Part shown: positions 1-6,101 of the stretch, piece after piece | How the letters are laid out: every line of letters starts with the position of its first letter | Numbering within the stretch: position 1 is the first letter of the stretch | Source of the DNA: an uncultured Acinetobacter sp. | GTDB taxonomy: Bacteria > Pseudomonadota > Gammaproteobacteria > Pseudomonadales > Moraxellaceae | DNA: 6,929 bases | NCBI GenBank assembly: GCA_900771065.1 | Contig: CAAGMP010000219.1 | Span: 1 to 6,929, forward strand | Reading direction: 5' to 3' | Position numbers and translations under genes: made by a program | The notes under the pieces: model-generated | What the model was told of the DNA's origin: nothing | Database searches by the model: none | What the model saw: only the letters and a program-made list of their open reading frames with translations

Positions 1-826
1 CACAATCTTTATTAATACAGGTTTCATGGATCGTACAGGGGATGAAATTCATACCTTTATGGAAGCAGGTCCATTTGTTCGTAAAGGTGAAGTTAAAGCA
101 CAAACTTGGTTCCCTGCTTACGAAAACCGTAATGTCATGATTGGCTTGCAAGCTGGTTTAAGTGGTAAAGCACAAATTGGTAAAGGCATGTGGCCAAAAC
201 CAGATATGTTGCTTGACATGTACAAAACGAAAATTGAGCATCCAGAAGCAGGTGCAACATGTGCTTGGGTTCCATCACCATCTGGTGCTGTTATTCATGC
301 AATTCACTATCATCAGTGCAACGTAGCTGAGCGTCAAAAACAACTGTTAGCAACACAACCGCTTTCTTTGGATGATTTGTTAACTCCTCCTTTAGCACCA
401 AATACAGATTGGACTGAGGAAGAAAAAACCAAAGAACTTGAAAATAACTGTCAAGGTATTTTAGGTTATGTGGTGCGTTGGGTTGATTTAGGTGTGGGTT
501 GTTCTAAAGTACCAGATATTAACAACGTTGGGTTGATGGAAGATCGTGCAACATTGCGTATTTCTTCTCAACACGTTGCAAACTGGTTGCGTCATGGTAT
601 TGTGAGCAAAGAGCAAGTTGAAGAAGTGTTACAGCGTATGGCTAAAATCGTAGATGAACAAAATGCGAATGATCCAGAATATACGCCAATGGCACCAAAC
701 TTCGATGGTTATGCATACCAAGCCGCAGCGGATTTGATTTTCAAAGGTGCTGAGCAACCTTCAGGTTATACAGAACCGCTGTTACATGCAGCGCGTTTAA
801 AGCTAAAAGGCTATAAAGGCGACTAA
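1..826 (+). CDS. glcB: Malate synthase G, C-terminal part (5' end outside the window)
   Basis: This enzyme condenses glyoxylate with acetyl-CoA to give malate in the cytoplasmic glyoxylate shunt. The frame is already open at base 2 (reading TIFINTGFMDRTGDEIHT), so the Met at 26 is internal and not a start. About 274 of the usual ~720 residues are present. Aligned from memory to E. coli GlcB, the Asp of MDRTGDE (bases 29-31) is the Mg ligand D455. The Cys of GVGCSKVPD is C617. The Asp of MEDRATLRI (bases 542-544) is the catalytic base D631. The blocks GKAQIGKGMWPKPD, WVPSPSGAVIHAIHYHQ, LGYVVRWVDLGVGCSKVPDI and GYTEPLLHA are all diagnostic of isoform G. The end of the protein looks complete and undamaged, and a terminator follows 7 bases after the stop, so the gene ends its transcript. 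Identification is very secure. Confidence 0.97.
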   Translation, partial: TIFINTGFMDRTGDEIHTFMEAGPFVRKGEVKAQTWFPAYENRNVMIGLQAGLSGKAQIGKGMWPKPDMLLDMYKTKIEHPEAGATCAWVPSPSGAVIHAIHYHQCNVAERQKQLLATQPLSLDDLLTPPLAPNTDWTEEEKTKELENNCQGILGYVVRWVDLGVGCSKVPDINNVGLMEDRATLRISSQHVANWLRHGIVSKEQVEEVLQRMAKIVDEQNANDPEYTPMAPNFDGYAYQAAADLIFKGAEQPSGYTEPLLHAARLKLKGYKGD

Positions 827-833
827 TAGCATA

Positions 834-862
834 AAAAAAGACCTCTTAATGAGGTCTTTTTT
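834..862 (+). terminator. Rho-independent terminator after malate synthase G
   Basis: There is a perfect 12-bp inverted repeat, AAAAAAGACCTC (834-845) and GAGGTCTTTTTT (851-862), around a 5-base loop TTAAT. The 6-bp GACCTC/GAGGTC core is flanked by an A tract on one side and a T tract on the other. The hairpin could therefore stop transcription from either strand, but only + strand genes lie near it. It separates malate synthase from the downstream cyclase gene. Confidence 0.93.
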
Positions 863-910
863 ACTATCAAAATACAAAACTTATTTTGCGATCAGTCTTT
901 TTTTCTTCAT

Positions 911-940
911 TTGTTTATAAAAAAAGCATAAACTTATAAG
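911..940 (+). promoter_or_regulatory. Candidate sigma-70 promoter for the diguanylate cyclase
   Basis: A -10-like TATAAG (935-940) lies 18 bases after a weak -35-like TTGTTT (911-916), upstream of the cyclase start. Because a terminator lies just upstream, the cyclase needs its own promoter in this ~100-base gap. The region is so AT-rich that such matches occur by chance, so this is a placement guess only. Confidence 0.35.
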
Positions 941-967
941 ATATGTGCTTGTCTTTTATTCAAAGTG

Positions 968-2545
968 ATGTCTATTCATTCTATTGTACAATCTCTCCAA
1001 CTTAACTTAAGAAAACTAATTCTTTTATTAGCCATTTTTTCTGTATCAACATTATTTATTGTTTCTTTAATTATTAGTTATTATATTGTTAAAAATGAAC
1101 TTATTAATACTTCATTATCTTTAAATGAAGAATATGCAGAAAAAATTGCCTTAAATACGGAAGATCATTTTCAAAATATTCTTTCTGAATTGCAATATAG
1201 TGCCAAAATGATGGGGCAGAATTTCGATAATAAGGAATTAAGAGAAGCAGAAGTTAATCGCCTTAAAATGCAGTCTAATTATTATAATAGTGTAATTGTT
1301 GGTGATGCGAGTGCTCGAGTATTATATTCTGCACCCAATTTATTTATTGATCAAAATAAAATTCAAAATACTTTAGGTATTAATCAATCTATTCAAAAAA
1401 AAGCAGCTTATATTTCTGCACCCTATTTTTCTTTGAAAAAAAATATGATTATTTTTATTTCATACCCTATTTTTGATCAAAAGGGAAATTATAAAGGTTT
1501 TGTAGGTGCAGCTATTTATTTAAAAGAAAAAAATGTAATTAATCAGATGTTAACTAAAGTAAATGATTATAAAAAAAGTTATATGTATGTTTTTGATAAA
1601 AATAATAAAATTATATTTCATCCTGATCGAGAGAGAATTGGTGAAGTTGTGAAAAATAATACTGGATTAAAATATATGAGTGAGGTTAAAAATGGTCAAA
1701 TTCAACTGATTAATAGTCGTGGCGTTGATAATTTAGCTGGATTTGCCCATATTGAAACACCAGATTGGACGATTGTTTCCCAACAACCCACTGAAGAATT
1801 ACTAAAACAAGCCAATTCTATTTTTTATAAAGTTTCAACGGGTATATTTATTTTTTATTTACTAATTTTTTATTTAGTTTGGAGAAGTTCTTATTTTATT
1901 GCTTCACCGTTACATAAATTAGCTAATATTGCTAGTACGTTAAATCAGCCTGAGGTTGATCAAGATATTAAAAAAGTACCTGCTTGGTATTATGAAATTG
2001 TAAAATTTAAATTGGCTTTATTATTTAGTGTCCGTAAATTTTCTCAAAAAATTGATGAAATGGATTATCGATTAAATACCGATCCATTGACAGGGTTAAT
2101 TAACCGCAGAGGAATGCAAGTTTTTCTGGAAAATAGCGTACTAAAAGGCAAAAATTTTAGTGTTTTAATGATTGATATTGATTTTTTTAAGCAAGTAAAT
2201 GATACCTATGGGCATGATCAAGGTGATATCACACTCCAATATTTAGCGCAAATGATGCAAGCGAGTTTTCGAAAAAATGACTTGTGTTGTCGTTATGGTG
2301 GAGAGGAGTTTGTTGTGATTATTCCTGAATTAACGGCTCAAGAAGCTTACGAACGCGCTGAGAAATTTAGACATGCGATTGAATTGTTACAAATAGACAT
2401 TGTTGGAAAAATTACCGTTTCAATTGGTATTGCATCTTGGTCTAAAAATAGTAAACAAAGCATAGCTGACGTATTCAAGCTTGCCGATACTCAATTATAT
2501 CGCGCTAAAAACGAGGGTAGAAATTGCATACGCATGTCGCCTTAA
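968..2545 (+). CDS. Membrane-bound diguanylate cyclase with periplasmic dCache-like sensor and GGDEF domain
   Basis: It should make cyclic di-GMP from two GTP in response to a signal sensed outside the inner membrane. Residue numbers count from the GTG at 965. Segments in order are: a membrane helix ~18-41; an extracytoplasmic domain ~45-283 with a Cache-like strand pattern (MYVFDKNNKIIFHPDRERIG at 207-226, then TPDWTIVSQQPTEELL at 265-280); a second helix ~291-313; a linker with a degenerate HAMP-like start (ASPLHKLANIAS); and a GGDEF domain ~370-524. The output domain has DPLTGLINRR, the metal-binding MIDIDFFKQVND, the active loop GGEEF (445-449), and the inhibitory-site motif RKND (436-439) exactly five residues before it. 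It should therefore be active and product-inhibited. No EAL or HD-GYP domain is present. I chose ATG 968 over the adjoining GTG 965. Neither has a convincing Shine-Dalgarno, and a stop at 929 rules out a longer form. The ligand is unknown. Confidence 0.93.
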   Translation: MSIHSIVQSLQLNLRKLILLLAIFSVSTLFIVSLIISYYIVKNELINTSLSLNEEYAEKIALNTEDHFQNILSELQYSAKMMGQNFDNKELREAEVNRLKMQSNYYNSVIVGDASARVLYSAPNLFIDQNKIQNTLGINQSIQKKAAYISAPYFSLKKNMIIFISYPIFDQKGNYKGFVGAAIYLKEKNVINQMLTKVNDYKKSYMYVFDKNNKIIFHPDRERIGEVVKNNTGLKYMSEVKNGQIQLINSRGVDNLAGFAHIETPDWTIVSQQPTEELLKQANSIFYKVSTGIFIFYLLIFYLVWRSSYFIASPLHKLANIASTLNQPEVDQDIKKVPAWYYEIVKFKLALLFSVRKFSQKIDEMDYRLNTDPLTGLINRRGMQVFLENSVLKGKNFSVLMIDIDFFKQVNDTYGHDQGDITLQYLAQMMQASFRKNDLCCRYGGEEFVVIIPELTAQEAYERAEKFRHAIELLQIDIVGKITVSIGIASWSKNSKQSIADVFKLADTQLYRAKNEGRNCIRMSP

Positions 2546-2595
2546 TCACAAAATTTTCATTTCATTGCGTGTATGCTCATCGTACAAACAAAAAT

Positions 2596-2600
2596 GGAAG
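2596..2600 (+). promoter_or_regulatory. Ribosome binding site fixing the start of the DUF2805-type gene
   Basis: GGAAG at 2596-2600 lies 7 bases before ATG 2608 and 10 bases before the next in-frame ATG at 2611. The frame is also open upstream to an ATG at 2524 inside the cyclase gene. That upstream ATG lacks such a site, and the added residues look non-native. This site supports the shorter protein. Confidence 0.7.
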
Positions 2601-2607
2601 TAATAAT

Positions 2608-2856
2608 ATGATGTCTGAGCAACTTTCCAGAATTATTGAAATGGCATGGGAAGACCGCACTCCTTTTGAAGCAATTGAACGTGAATATGGTTTAAATGAA
2701 TCTGCTGTTGTTGCCTTAATGCGTCAAAATTTGAAAGCAAGTAGTTTTAAGTTGTGGCGCAAACGCATGGCAGGGCGCAAAACCAAACATTTACATTTAC
2801 GCTCTCCCGACATTATTCGTGGTTATTGTAGTCGTCAATATAAATATCGTGTTTAA
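2608..2856 (+). CDS. DUF2805 / TIGR03643-type small protein of unknown function
   Basis: This 82-residue soluble protein begins MMSEQLSRIIEMAWEDRTPF. It matches the pattern I know for DUF2805/TIGR03643 proteins: an acidic N-terminal half with AWEDRTPFEAIEREYGLNESAVVALMR-like helices, then the signature SSFKLWRKRMAGRKTKH (residues 46-61). The EAIEREYGLNESAVVALM stretch reads like a helix-turn-helix (an acidic helix, a G-L-N turn, a second helix). The first 38 residues hold eight acidic and three basic residues. Residues 39-82 hold fourteen Lys/Arg and a single Asp, which would suit nucleic-acid binding. That role is an inference; no function is established to my knowledge. The gene starts 62 bases after the cyclase stop with no terminator between, so it may be read from the cyclase transcript or from a promoter I cannot identify. 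Its own terminator ends at 2983. Confidence 0.85.
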   Translation: MMSEQLSRIIEMAWEDRTPFEAIEREYGLNESAVVALMRQNLKASSFKLWRKRMAGRKTKHLHLRSPDIIRGYCSRQYKYRV

Positions 2857-2907
2857 ATTCACACTTTGTTCACAAAATACACGATATATTCATTTAAACA
2901 AAATTTA

Positions 2908-2931
2908 AAAATCGCTTTTAAAAGCCATTTT
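2908..2931. repeat. 24-base near-perfect palindrome in the 3' region
   Basis: The core GCTTTTAAAAGC (2914-2925) is a perfect 12-base palindrome. It extends on both sides through one C-C mismatch (2913/2926) to AAAAT (2908-2912) and ATTTT (2927-2931). It could be a weak hairpin in the 3' untranslated RNA, or a protein-binding site on DNA. As a terminator it is poor, having a short T run and little or no loop, and a much better terminator follows directly. Confidence 0.5.
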
Positions 2932-2945
2932 CTGTTCCCTCCTTT

Positions 2946-2983
2946 ACCGAACTAAGACCCCGTAACTTTAGTTCGGTTTTTTT
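2946..2983 (+). terminator. Rho-independent terminator after the DUF2805-type gene
   Basis: The 10-bp perfect stem is ACCGAACTAA (2946-2955) with TTAGTTCGGT (2968-2977). It encloses a 12-base C-containing loop (GACCCCGTAACT), and the T run 2977-2983 follows. It points in the + direction only, since the other side has no T tract. It insulates the lipid operon from the cyclase/DUF2805 region and implies that the operon has its own promoter between here and 3055. Confidence 0.9.
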
Positions 2984-3007
2984 ATTTTCACATAAATTTC
3001 ATTTAAA

Positions 3008-3023
3008 AATGAGTAAACTCATT
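3008..3023. promoter_or_regulatory. Candidate operator: inverted repeat upstream of the lipid operon
   Basis: AATGAGT (3008-3014) and ACTCATT (3017-3023) are perfect 7-base inverted arms separated by AA. The centre is about 40 bases before the desaturase ATG and directly abuts -10-like sequences. Its position in the core promoter suits a regulator that blocks or remodels the promoter, such as a TetR-type repressor or a MerR-type activator acting in a long spacer. No regulator gene is in the window, so the binding protein is unknown. Confidence 0.55.
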
Positions 3024-3033
3024 ACAATACAAT
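3023..3033 (+). promoter_or_regulatory. Candidate -10 region of the lipid operon
   Basis: Two overlapping TACAAT hexamers (3023-3028 and 3028-3033) each match TATAAT at five of six positions. No good -35 stands 17 bases upstream. The best upstream match to the first hexamer is TTCATT (2998-3003), with an unusually long 19-base spacer that contains most of the inverted repeat. A promoter is expected here because a strong terminator ends just upstream. Confidence 0.5.
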
Positions 3034-3044
3034 CTCTTGTGATT

Positions 3045-3048
3045 AGGA
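3045..3048 (+). promoter_or_regulatory. Ribosome binding site of the desaturase gene
   Basis: AGGA at 3045-3048 is 7 bases before ATG 3056. It supports this start over the in-frame ATG at 3071, which would drop five residues and has no comparable site. Confidence 0.7.
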
Positions 3049-3055
3049 TAACTTC

Positions 3056-4027
3056 ATGTTGAAAAGTTTGATGCGATGGGTGGACAGTTGGTCCGTGCCC
3101 ACACAGACAAAAACCATGACAGCCGAAAATATTCAAATCCAATGGCTTCGAATTTCCCCGTTTATTTTGTTACATTTGGCTTGTTTTGCTGTATTTTGGG
3201 TGGGTTTTTCTTGGTTTGCATTCGCATTTATGTTGTTTTTTTATTTGATTCGAATGTTTGCAATTACTGCATTTTTCCATCGTTATTTGTCACATAAAAC
3301 TTTTCAAACTTCGCGTTTTATTCAATTTATTTTTGTTTTAATTGGCACGATGAGCGCACAACGTGGTCCATTATGGTGGGCTGCTCATCACCGCTACCAT
3401 CATCGTTATACAGATACAGCGCAAGATCCACATTCCTCAACACATGGTTTTTGGTACAGCCATGTTGGATGGTTTTTAAATGAATATAACTTTGCAACGC
3501 GTAAAGAAGTTATTAAAGATTGGTTGAAATATCCAGAATTAATTTGGTTAGATCGTTTTAGTTTAATTGTCGTTTTACTTACTGCAACTGCAATTTATTT
3601 TTTAGGTGAATGGTTGGCTGTTGCTTATCCGCAATTGGGTACATCGGGTTTTCAATTGTTAGTTTGGGGATTTTTTATTTCGACAGTGTTATTGATTCAT
3701 GCCACTTTGTGCATCAATTCTTTGGCACATCATTATGGTAGCCGAGATTTTGAAACCAATGATCACAGCCGTAATAATTTATTTTTATCTTTCATTACAT
3801 TAGGTGAAGGTTGGCATAATAATCACCATTATTATGCAGGTAGTACCCGACAAGGTTTTTATTGGTGGCAAATTGATGTGACTTATTACATTTTAAAAAC
3901 AATGTCCTATTTGGGGCTAGTTTGGGGTATTAAACCCATTCCTGAGCGTGTTTATCGTGACAGTAAAATTGCACAAGCACGTTTGTTGAAAAAAACCAAC
4001 CCAACACAATCTGGAGAAGCATCGTGA
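3056..4027 (+). CDS. Membrane fatty-acyl desaturase (SCD/OLE1-like delta-9 family)
   Basis: This 323-residue di-iron membrane enzyme is expected to put a cis double bond into a saturated acyl chain using O2 and electrons from a redox partner. Hydrophobic blocks lie at about 33-70, 86-100, 168-190 and 201-222. The three histidine boxes are intact: HRYLSH (75-80), HHRYHHRYTD (111-120) and GEGWHNNHHYY (250-260). NSLAHHYG (221-228) supplies the extra Asn and His ligands seen in stearoyl-CoA desaturases, and DPH/GFWYSHVGW follows box two as in that family. No cytochrome b5 or ferredoxin domain is fused, and no dedicated reductase gene lies in the visible operon. It is the first gene of the operon, and its stop overlaps the next start. 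Whether the substrate is an acyl-CoA or a phospholipid chain cannot be read from the sequence. The delta-9 position is inferred from family membership. Confidence 0.93.
   Translation: MLKSLMRWVDSWSVPTQTKTMTAENIQIQWLRISPFILLHLACFAVFWVGFSWFAFAFMLFFYLIRMFAITAFFHRYLSHKTFQTSRFIQFIFVLIGTMSAQRGPLWWAAHHRYHHRYTDTAQDPHSSTHGFWYSHVGWFLNEYNFATRKEVIKDWLKYPELIWLDRFSLIVVLLTATAIYFLGEWLAVAYPQLGTSGFQLLVWGFFISTVLLIHATLCINSLAHHYGSRDFETNDHSRNNLFLSFITLGEGWHNNHHYYAGSTRQGFYWWQIDVTYYILKTMSYLGLVWGIKPIPERVYRDSKIAQARLLKKTNPTQSGEAS
4013..4027 (+). promoter_or_regulatory. RBS and GTGA stop/start overlap between desaturase and flavoprotein
   Basis: GGAG (4013-4016) lies 7 bases before GTG 4024. That start codon overlaps the desaturase stop TGA (4025-4027). 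The arrangement points to translational coupling and makes the GTG the true start, since KIAVIGSGISG follows it immediately as expected for a flavoprotein N terminus. Confidence 0.85.
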
Positions 4028-5304
4028 AAATTGCAGTTATTGGCTCAGGTATTTCAGGTTTATATGCAGCATGGAAATTAAGTGCCGAACATCAAGTTAC
4101 TGTTTTTGAAAAAAATAATTATTTAGGTGGACATACCGATACACATCATTTTGATTTAGAAGGTGAAAAAGTTGCTGTTGATAGTGGTTTCATTGTGTTT
4201 AATGATCATAATTATCCGCTATTTACTCAAATGTTGCGTGAGTTGGGCGTACAAGCACAAAGTAGTGACATGAGTTTTTCAGTGAATAATCAAGTTACAG
4301 GTTTACAATATAATCCATCTAAAAAAATTTCTTTATTGGCTCGACCACAAAATTTTTTAAATGCTTCATTTCGGCAGATGTTGAACGATTTATTTAAATT
4401 TTATTCGAAAAACAAAGACTTAAATGTTAAAGCAACCGATCCAAATTTAACCATTGAGCAGTATTTAAATCAAAATGGTTATTCACAAGCATTTCGTGAA
4501 GAACATTTGTATCCGATGTGCGGTGCATTATGGTCGTGTCCATTACAGCAGGTTGGGCAAATTCCTTATAAATTTGTGGTGAGTTTTTTTCAACATCATC
4601 GTATGTTGCAATTAAAAGATCGTCCATTGTGGCAAACAGTGAAAGGGGGTTCGGCAACCTATGTTCGCGCGATCCAACAAAAAACAGCCATTCAATTTCA
4701 GCATCATGCCGTTCAGTCGGTTCAGCGTTTGCCAGAACAAGTTTTAATTCAAACCAAACAAGGAACGCAAGCCTTTGATTGGGTGATTTTTGCAACACAT
4801 GCTGATGATACGTTAAACATTTTGTCCAATCAGGCAAGTTCCTTGGAACAAGAAATTTTATCTTGTTTTCAGTACCAAGATAATTTGATGGTGGTGCATC
4901 GTGATGAAACAATTATGCCAAAATGTAAACAGCAATGGGCAAGTTGGCACGTGCATGTGACGCGCAGTCAAAATGATGCCACAATGCCATTTCAACAACG
5001 TCAAATTCATTATGGTTTTAGTTATTGGATGAATCGTTTACAAAATTTGAATTGTTCAAGCCAAATTTTTGCGACTTTAAACCCTAATTTTCCGATTCAA
5101 GCTGAAAAGATTTTAGTGCAACGCCAGTATCGCCATCCTATTTTTGATATTGCTGCAATTCAAGCCCAAGCACGTTGGCAAGAAATCAATGGACAAAACC
5201 GAACTTCATTTTGTGGTGCATATTGGGGCTGGGGTTTCCATGAAGATGGTGCACGTAGCGCATCAATGGTTGTTCAACAACTGCAAAGTTTGGCATTAGC
5301 ATGA
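4024..5304 (+). CDS. FAD-dependent oxidoreductase (amine-oxidase-like fold) of the lipid operon
   Basis: This 426-residue flavoprotein begins with a Rossmann nucleotide-binding site: VIGSGISGLYAA with G7, G9, G12 and the ribose-binding Glu29 in TVFEK. LGGHTDTHHF follows as in the NAD(P)-binding amine oxidase/desaturase superfamily. The closing FAD motif is CGAYWGWGFHEDGARSA (397-413), and MCGALWSCP (165-173) is typical of this subgroup. No signal peptide or clear membrane helix is visible. Relatives sit beside DUF1365 and CFA-like genes in many bacteria. In actinobacteria such a flavoprotein works with the methyltransferase to make 10-methyl branched fatty acids, reducing a methylene intermediate. 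Here the likely role is to reduce or oxidise a methylated acyl chain, but that reaction is inferred from context. The GTG start overlaps the desaturase stop, and the stop overlaps the next ATG. Confidence 0.9.
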   Translation: MKIAVIGSGISGLYAAWKLSAEHQVTVFEKNNYLGGHTDTHHFDLEGEKVAVDSGFIVFNDHNYPLFTQMLRELGVQAQSSDMSFSVNNQVTGLQYNPSKKISLLARPQNFLNASFRQMLNDLFKFYSKNKDLNVKATDPNLTIEQYLNQNGYSQAFREEHLYPMCGALWSCPLQQVGQIPYKFVVSFFQHHRMLQLKDRPLWQTVKGGSATYVRAIQQKTAIQFQHHAVQSVQRLPEQVLIQTKQGTQAFDWVIFATHADDTLNILSNQASSLEQEILSCFQYQDNLMVVHRDETIMPKCKQQWASWHVHVTRSQNDATMPFQQRQIHYGFSYWMNRLQNLNCSSQIFATLNPNFPIQAEKILVQRQYRHPIFDIAAIQAQARWQEINGQNRTSFCGAYWGWGFHEDGARSASMVVQQLQSLALA

Positions 5305-6101
5305 ACCAAAGTTTGCCTAGTTTAGCGATCGCGCGTAGCCAAATTCGTCATCGTCGTTATTTGCCTAAATCACATTATTTTTCTTCACAGCTTAATTATT
5401 TGTGGTTTGATCCAGATCAAATAATCCATTTCGTTCAACAATCGCCATTTTGGTCAACCAAGAAAATAGCCTGTTTATCATTAAATGAAGCGGATTTTTT
5501 GACGCAACAACAAGGCACGATTCGGGAAAAAATTCAGACTATTTTACGACAACAAGCCCAATTCTCTTTGCAAAAACAACATCAAATTCGAATTTTAGCA
5601 TTACCACGCTGTTTGGGTTTACGCTTTAATTCGGTTGTATTTTACTTTATTTATGATGTGACAAAAAAGTTATGTTTTATTTTAAGTGAAATTACCAATA
5701 CACCGTGGAATGAACGTCAAGTTTATGTGCATGATTGTCAAAATCTGGCGATTCAAAATACAAAATATCAAACCTACCAATTTGATTTTAAAAAAATATT
5801 TCATGTTTCACCTTTCATGCCGATGAACTTGGATTATCGTTGGAAATTTAGTTTTTCAGATCAGCAAAATGTGATTTATATGCAACTATTTCAAAATGAA
5901 ATCGTGCAATTTGATGCTATGATGCGCTTTAGTTTGCAACCCATCACACTTCCTTCACAACAGCATCGTTATGCTGTTTGCAATGTATTTGAACCATGCA
6001 AAATGGTCAGCGGTATTTATTGGAATGCCTTACGTTTGTGGAAGAAAAAAATTCCATTTTATCGGCATCCAAAAAAAGACAAAGGAAATACAACCGAATG
6101 A
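5301..6101 (+). CDS. DUF1365 family protein of the lipid-modification operon
   Basis: This 266-residue protein is of normal length for DUF1365. Family motifs run through it: RHRRY (16-20), LGLRFNSVVFYFIYD (105-119), EITNTPWNER (130-139), FHVSPFMPMNLDYRW (167-181), and YWNALRLWKKKIPFYRHP (240-257) near the C terminus. In the second motif many relatives have FNPVSFYF; here a Ser replaces the Pro. No catalytic residues are known to me and no cofactor motif is visible. Its role is therefore unassigned beyond its consistent association with FAD oxidoreductase and CFA-like genes, which suggests an accessory part in fatty-acid modification. The start is ATG 5301 in an ATGA overlap with the flavoprotein stop. 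There is no strong Shine-Dalgarno, so translation probably depends on the upstream gene. The stop TGA overlaps the ATG of the methyltransferase. Confidence 0.92.
   Translation: MNQSLPSLAIARSQIRHRRYLPKSHYFSSQLNYLWFDPDQIIHFVQQSPFWSTKKIACLSLNEADFLTQQQGTIREKIQTILRQQAQFSLQKQHQIRILALPRCLGLRFNSVVFYFIYDVTKKLCFILSEITNTPWNERQVYVHDCQNLAIQNTKYQTYQFDFKKIFHVSPFMPMNLDYRWKFSFSDQQNVIYMQLFQNEIVQFDAMMRFSLQPITLPSQQHRYAVCNVFEPCKMVSGIYWNALRLWKKKIPFYRHPKKDKGNTTE

Noticed and set aside
1395..1443. Two runs of eight A (1395-1402 and 1436-1443) in the cyclase gene as possible phase-variation tracts
   Set aside because: Such runs are expected in a stretch this AT-rich. The frame is intact, and nothing else suggests programmed slippage.
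2524..2607. N-terminal extension of the DUF2805-type protein starting at ATG 2524
   Set aside because: It overlaps the cyclase 3' end, has no ribosome site, adds residues unlike the family, and a good GGAAG site stands 7 bases before ATG 2608.
2984..3055. ECF sigma-E (ChrR-type, singlet-oxygen) promoter for the lipid operon, as might be expected for related gene sets
   Set aside because: I do not see a TGATCC-like -35 element at proper spacing. The visible elements are the inverted repeat and TACAAT hexamers.
3076..3297. Open frame of 73 codons on the + strand
   Set aside because: It lies entirely inside the desaturase gene in another frame, and the desaturase frame carries the histidine boxes.
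4427..4912. Open frame of 161 codons on the - strand
   Set aside because: It is antisense to the FAD oxidoreductase gene, has no recognisable domain, and is best explained as a by-product of codon use in the real gene.
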